Source: Trachelipus rathkii
Taxonomy: Eukaryota > Arthropoda > Malacostraca > Isopoda > Trachelipodidae
Assembly: GCA_015478945.1 (NCBI GenBank)
Contig: JABUQX010078400.1
Coordinates: 1-15,000, forward strand
DNA length: 15,000 nt
Direction: 5' to 3'
The notes beneath the pieces are model-generated. The model was not told where the DNA came from, searched no databases, and was given only the letters and a program-made list of their open reading frames with translations. The translations under genes were made by a program, and so were the position numbers. This document shows positions 10,036 to 15,000 of this stretch, piece by piece. Within the stretch, counting starts at the first letter, position 1; every line of letters begins with the position of its first letter.

Positions 10036-10934
10036 TGGGTATACCTATATGAATATACTTATGTACGTTGCCAGTCATATTTATATGTGTGTGCGTGTTT
10101 GAGGACGTCTGATGATTTATACCTGTGGAATATCGCACATGTACGTTACTTAGAAGTTATATACTTATATGTATGTGTGTGTTCGTGTTTGAGGACGTCA
10201 GATGGGTATATATCTATAAGGAATATGCTTACATGAATGTTACTTAGAAGTTATGAACTTGTATATGTGTGTATGTATTCGAGGGCGTCTGATGGGTATA
10301 CCTATATGGAATATACTTACATGTGCGCTACTTTGAAGTTAAATACTTGTGTGTGTGTATATATATATGTTCGAGGACGTCTGATAGGCATACCTATATG
10401 GAATATACTTACATGCACGTTACTTAGAAGTCATGTACATGTGAACTAATGCTTATCTTTGTATTCGATGGTATCTGACGGGTACACCTATATGGAATAT
10501 ACTTACATGAACGTTACTTAGAAGTTATATACTTGTGTGTGTGTATGTGTAAATGTTCGATGACGTCTGATGGGCATACCTATATGGAATATACTTACAT
10601 GTACGTTATTTAGAAGTTTTGTAGTTGTATGTGTGTGTGTGTATGTGTTCGAGGGCGTTTGATAGGTATACCTATATAGAATATACTAACATGTACGTTA
10701 CTTAAAAGTCATGTACTTGCATGTGTATGTGTGTGTGTGTTCGAGGAAGTCTGAAGCATATACCTATTTTTATAATGCTAACATGTACTTTACTTTGAAG
10801 TCATGTACGTATATATGAATGCATTTGTGTACTTTTAGATCCATGTTTGTATTCGAAGAAATCTGATGGGTATACATTTTTGAATAATACTTGCATGTAT
10901 GTTACTTATAAATAATGTATGTGTATGTGTGTGC

Positions 10935-10989
<55 letters not shown>

Positions 10990-12250
10990 TACATACATGT
11001 GTATGTGTGTGCATGTTCGAAGAAGTTTAATGGGTGTACCTTTGTGAAAATGCTTACTTATAAATAATGTATGTGCATGTATATGTGCATTACACATACC
11101 TCCTCTACTCCCCAATGCACATACACATACATGTGGCAATATTGTTACTATAATTCGAGAGGAAGTTTAATTACGTGCTTTGCAGTATGTTTACATGTAC
11201 ATTGCCAAGTCATGTACGTATATGAATGTGCATATGTAATATGTATGAAAGGTATTTGCGTATGTATGTTCGAAAGTCTGATGGGTATATTTTTATTTTT
11301 AAAAATCTTACATATGTTACTTAAGTCATATACATAACATATGTGGTATATATATACGTCTTTATGTTCGAGGAAAATAATTAGTACATATCCATTGATT
11401 AATACCCACATACGTTACTTAGAGTCCCATGCATGTGTATGTGATTCGTGCTGTTGTTGTGTGTATGTATATATTTATGTGCATGCGTTTGTGTATCCGT
11501 AAATGTGTGTATGTGTACTATATATTCAAGGACGTCTGATTGATATAACTCATGAATAACACCATGTACGACACTTTACATAACATACTTATATTGCATA
11601 TGCTTAAGTTCTTCCGCTATTGTAGGAAATGTATGTGTAAAGTGTTCGAATACGCCTGACAGACCTACTCTCTAATGCTACATGGCTGCACGTTATATAC
11701 CTGTGTGGCATGTTTTAGAAGACTTCACACAGTATATACACATCTGCTAAATCGCTTTCAAACTCACATGTACGCCACTTTCACGTCATATTTGTATGTA
11801 TACGCTTACATATATGGCCATACATGTACGTCATTTACGTGTAAATGTATGTGTCCGTGAACATCTAAAATAAGTATACATATCTAAAAACTCTCACGTA
11901 CACATACATGTACGTTACTTACACATCATATACATGTATATGTATGTCACTTACATGTCATATACATGTGTACCTTTTCAGCGACGTCTAATGGGTATAG
12001 GCTTTCCTTTTAAACATATATGTACGTCACTTACATGTCATATACGTGCATGTGCACATGCTTGAGAACGTGTGCTGAGAATACCTTTCTGAAAACGCTC
12101 ACATTCGCATGGATGTGCGTCACATGCATGTCAAATACGTGTATTTGTACATGTGAATGTGTTCTAGTACTTCTGATGAATACATCTCTCTCACAACAAC
12201 TCACATATACATACATGTACTTAATTCACATTTCGTACATGTGTATGAGC
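10036..12250 (+). repeat. About 92-bp minisatellite array, conserved left, decayed right
   Basis: A unit containing GAGGACGTCTGATGGGTATA, then CCTATATGGAATATACTTAC, then ATGTACGTTACTTAGAAGTT, then a variable GT/GTAT-rich tail recurs head to tail. Starts of the GAGGACGTCTGATG word (or its variants) lie at 10101, 10191, 10281, 10373, 10467, 10559, 10651, 10743, 10855, 11019, 11157, 11271, 11370, 11529, 11648, 11850, 11977, 12064 and 12160. Spacing is 90-94 bp up to 10743, then irregular (87-202 bp). Divergence rises and GT/CA microsatellites expand inside units toward the right. ORFs in the array are shadows: they cut across units and encode C/V/Y/M/H-rich low complexity. Confidence 0.9.
10934..10997. 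repeat. ACACAT hexanucleotide microsatellite inside the minisatellite
   Basis: About ten tandem ACACAT units replace the usual GT-rich tail of one unit. They are the reverse complement of the ATGTGT-type sequence found directly on both sides (10915-10933 and 10998-11013), so the strand sense switches twice. The local sequence could fold as a long hairpin. The CVCVCV minus-strand ORF across it is an artefact. Confidence 0.85.
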
Positions 12251-12376
12251 AAGATATTAAGTCAGTTTTGGTAGAAAGTTTTCTAATTTATGGGGCCTAA
12301 CCTGAGCTATTTTAAAGTTTCATAGCGACAGTTATTTCGATTCAAATGATGCTTTCTCTCTAAATGCAATACTCTC
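12251..12376. other. Short unique spacer
   Basis: Mixed sequence between the decayed end of the minisatellite and the GTAT array. No feature is recognised. Confidence 0.4.
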
Positions 12377-12513
12377 TGTATGTATGTATGTATGTATGTA
12401 TGTATGTATGTATGTATGTATGTATGTATGTATGTATGTATGTATGTATGTATGTATGTATGTATGTATGTATGTATGTATGTATGTATGTATGTATGTA
12501 TGTATGTATGTAT
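12377..12513. repeat. GTAT tetranucleotide microsatellite, array 1
   Basis: About 137 bases of uninterrupted GTAT repeats (about 34 units). The lack of interruptions suggests a young, mutable array. Both strands give spurious periodic ORFs (Met-Tyr-Val-Cys on plus; Thr-Tyr-Ile-His on minus). Confidence 0.97.
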
Positions 12514-12531
12514 TTGTCATAACAAAATAAC

Positions 12532-12603
12532 ATGTATGTATGTATGTGTAGTATGTATGTATGTATGTATGTATGTATGTATGTATGTATGTATGTATGT
12601 ATG
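12532..12603. repeat. GTAT microsatellite, array 2
   Basis: About 72 bases of GTAT repeats with one disruption (GTGTAGTATG) at about 12546-12555. It is separated from array 1 by an 18-base A-rich spacer, so the two were probably one array split by an insertion or mutation. Confidence 0.95.
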
Positions 12604-13215
12604 CTACTGCACTTCTTGATCTAACTTTTTATAGTAAGTCGCAGAACAAGGTCCGGAGAGATAAATTTATATAGAAGAATAAGAATGAAGCATGGAGTGG
12701 GTTACGGGGAAGAGTTCCAGGAAGAGGTCCAAATCGAAGAGTAGACTCCCACGGCGACTCCCATTGCAAGTCAGAAACCCCCCAGACAACAGTGAATTTT
12801 TGTTTTCCCCTGTGGAAAAGTGAATTTTTGTTTTCCCCTATGGGTATTCTTAATATGCTACTTTAACTATTTTTACTGAAACCAAAATTTATCATTCGCT
12901 ATTATCTAAATTAATAACTGGCAACTTTTGTGGACGAAATTCATCAGCTCAAAAAGGAATTCACAAGAAAGTAATTGTTTTTTACTTTATTTAGTATATT
13001 CACTTTTCTATTTAAATCAAACAAACTTTTATTATATAAAAAAATTATTTTCAAACTCTCAAAAAAAAAATATTATCAGTAATATAGGTATAAATAATAT
13101 TTCAATCTGAATATATGTACGTATGTTTGTATATGGTTAAATGTACCTACGGGAGTCTACGTCCATTTTATCTAAATATTCGTTCACATGTGTATCTATC
13201 TAAATATTTATTAAT
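12604..13215. other. Unique sequence with small duplication, no gene
   Basis: A more GC-rich start (12640-12790) contains GTTACGGGGAAGAG and CCCACGGCGACTCCC, followed by AT-rich DNA. The open stretch at 12928-13110 is N/S/F/I/Y-rich and unconvincing. A 10-bp inverted pair (GTAGACTCCC at 12741, GGGAGTCTAC at 13151) could mark an element but is within chance. Confidence 0.4.
12791..12846. repeat. 28-bp tandem duplication
   Basis: Two adjacent copies starting at 12791 and 12819 share AGTGAATTTTTGTTTTCCCC exactly and diverge only in their last bases (TGTGGAAA versus TATGGGTA). It looks like a recent local duplication. Confidence 0.85.
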
Positions 13216-13530
13216 CTACAAATAAGGGCTACAAAGGCATGAACAACTGAAGATGATGATGGAAGCTGACAAACCGAACTCCTCTTGAAGGTGATGATGG
13301 GAGCTGACAAACCGAACTCCTCTTACTCTTAGGAAATCTTCGCAACACAAAGGGTGTATGTAGCCTCTTCAAGCAAATCTTGTATTTAATTCTGCGAATC
13401 CTGACAAAGTATCTCCTTCTTTCCTACTACTTCTGTATATTGTGTAGAAGAGATCTTTAGCATCTCTGTTTTTCATGTAGGGTTTAATCTTTCTCACTTT
13501 AAAAGTTGAGTATCTTCTCACTCGAAGAAT
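13216..13530 (-). pseudogene. Broken minus-strand open frame, possible Gag-like retroelement fragment
   Basis: Reading leftward from 13530 on the minus strand, one frame stays open 105 codons to a stop at 13216-13218, with a single internal TGA at 13369-13371. Before that stop it reads in part KIKPYMKNRDAKDLFYTIYR and then SSRKEGDTLSGFAELNTRFA, with RGYIHP just after it. The order basic residue, KEGDTL, FAELNTRFA, then RGY resembles the helical segment of Ty3/gypsy-type Gag proteins, where a glutamine- or lysine-rich turn is followed by ES..FA..L..LA....P. This is a pattern match by eye, not a domain hit. The part left of 13325 overlaps a 38-bp duplication that shifts frame, so only about 13325-13530 is plausibly coding-derived. 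The fragment is disrupted and isolated; no reverse transcriptase is present in the window. Confidence 0.3.
13249..13324. repeat. 38-bp tandem duplication
   Basis: Two adjacent 38-base copies (13249-13286 and 13287-13324) differ at two positions. Both contain AGCTGACAAACCGAACTCCT. Because 38 is not a multiple of three, the duplication changes the reading frame of the broken minus-strand frame it overlaps. Confidence 0.92.
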
Positions 13531-13578
13531 TTATATTAAGTTAGGAGGGTTTCCGTTATTTTATACCCTCTTCTTCGG

Positions 13579-13712
<134 letters not shown>

Positions 13713-14251
13713 GAGAGACTAGTAAAAATGTATCTGTTAGAAAGAATTTAATTCTAAACCGACATGTAAATTGTTTTGCATTTCTTTACAAAATCTTCAA
13801 AAGGAAATTTAGAATAAAGATAAAATGCAAAAGGTAAACAAAGTTAAAATAAAAGTAAAATATCGATTGCCTTTATTCCCACCCCAACCCGCTTCACCCC
13901 ACCCCAACCTACCCCACCCCACTTACCTCACCAAAAACAACAAGCGGAACTTTAATTTACATAATAACAAACCAACAGACAAGTCTCGTGTGCTTTCCTC
14001 TTTCGAGACATGAGAATTTTTTTTTAGAATTATTATTATTTTTTGAGAATTTAAACGTCTCAAATTTATTCCATAAGAAAAATTCTTTTAATTTTTTTAC
14101 TTTTATATTTTTATGCTACTTTTTTTTTTTTATTCTTTTGTTTTTAATCGAAGTTTCAAATTTCACTTTTGTATGAAAAGGGGCGAAAATTTATCTCGAA
14201 ACATCGTCTCCAATTTTTTGGGTTTTTAATTTGGAGGAGAATTTTCTTTAC
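13713..14251. other. Spacer between GATA and AAT arrays
   Basis: AT-rich DNA with T-runs at about 14019-14045 and 14119-14130, a 7-bp hairpin (TTTGAGA / TCTCAAA, 14042-14064) and the C-run cluster listed separately. Open stretches at 13825-14013 and 13988-14176 are short and compositionally biased (P/H/N-rich and F/L-rich), and are rejected as genes. Confidence 0.45.
13878..13921 (-). other. C-run cluster: potential G-quadruplex (minus) and i-motif (plus)
   Basis: Within 44 bases the plus strand carries seven runs of three or four C at 13878, 13882, 13888, 13897, 13902, 13912 and 13917, separated by one to six bases. The minus strand therefore has seven G-runs with short loops, more than the four needed for a G-quadruplex. 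This is sharply different from the AT-rich surroundings. Function is unknown; a degenerate ACCCC simple repeat is the likely origin. Confidence 0.75.
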
Positions 14252-14866
<615 letters not shown>

Positions 14867-15000
14867 AGGAAAAGGGGTAATTATTAAAATGGACCCTGGT
14901 TCAAATTTACACGAAACTTACATGAACTGTTTCAAACGATCTGTAATGAAGAATTAGCGTAATAAAACCCCCGAGAAATAACCCTGAAAAAAAAAGTTAT
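14867..15000. other. End of window, unique sequence
   Basis: Moderately AT-rich DNA with CCCTGGTTCAAATTTAC at about 14894-14910, which resembles a B box (GGTTCAAATTT) only loosely, and a short A-run at about 14986-14994. No gene or element end can be fixed before the window stops. Confidence 0.35.

Noticed and set aside
10090..11020. CRISPR-like regular repeats
   Set aside because: Units are about 92 bp, contiguous and diverging, without short repeats separated by unique spacers; this is a eukaryotic minisatellite.
10906..12274. Several ORFs of 61-88 codons on both strands
   Set aside because: They fall inside the minisatellite, cut across its units and are not conserved from unit to unit.
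12332..12619. ORFs encoding periodic Met-Tyr-Val-Cys or Thr-Tyr-Ile-His
   Set aside because: Direct translation of the GTAT microsatellite on both strands.
12741..13160. Transposon bounded by GTAGACTCCC / GGGAGTCTAC
   Set aside because: A single 10-bp inverted match 400 bases apart is expected by chance in a window of this size, and no target duplication is seen.

Overview
This window reads as repeat-dominated, gene-poor intergenic DNA from an animal nuclear genome. The reasons are strong A+T richness, long di-, tri- and tetranucleotide microsatellites (TA, GATA, GTAT, AAT), a 92-bp minisatellite, long skewed low-complexity tracts, and no intact ORF that looks like a conserved protein. Array sizes and types, plus one faint tRNA-SINE-like patch, would fit a mollusc such as a cephalopod. 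That is inference, not proof. Nothing looks prokaryotic: there are no operons, ribosome-binding-site-led genes or CRISPR arrays. No convincing tRNA or rRNA was found.

Layout. 1-240 is nearly free of C (A/G/T only). 241-717 is A-rich noncoding DNA. 718-1527 is a more GC-rich island where one plus-strand frame runs 266 sense codons with only four internal stops; it is the best candidate for a decayed gene, product unknown. 1528-2040 is AT-rich with an AAAT tract. 2041-2480 is purine-rich and creates spurious minus-strand ORFs. 2842-3009 could be one internal exon (weak). 3401-6590 is a 3-kb block depleted of G on the plus strand. It has a 200-base stretch with no G at all, and the skew is reversed over about 4089-4325. 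6591-6770 and 7945-8820 are almost pure A+T. Between them lies ordinary AT-rich sequence with a SINE-like patch.

9295-9398 is a compact 104-base element with perfect 13-bp terminal inverted repeats, set between two TA microsatellites. From about 10036 to 12250 runs a minisatellite whose unit is about 92 bp: well kept on the left and decaying to the right. Then come a GTAT array in two parts, a 28-bp and a 38-bp tandem duplication, a broken minus-strand reading frame with weak Gag-like character (13216-13530), a GATA array, a C-run cluster able to form a G-quadruplex on the minus strand, and a 600-bp AAT array with recurring spacer units.

No set of genes working together is present. The biology here is repeat biology: array expansion, transposon remnants and strand-asymmetric low-complexity DNA. 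Some of the low-complexity blocks may partly reflect long-read consensus error.
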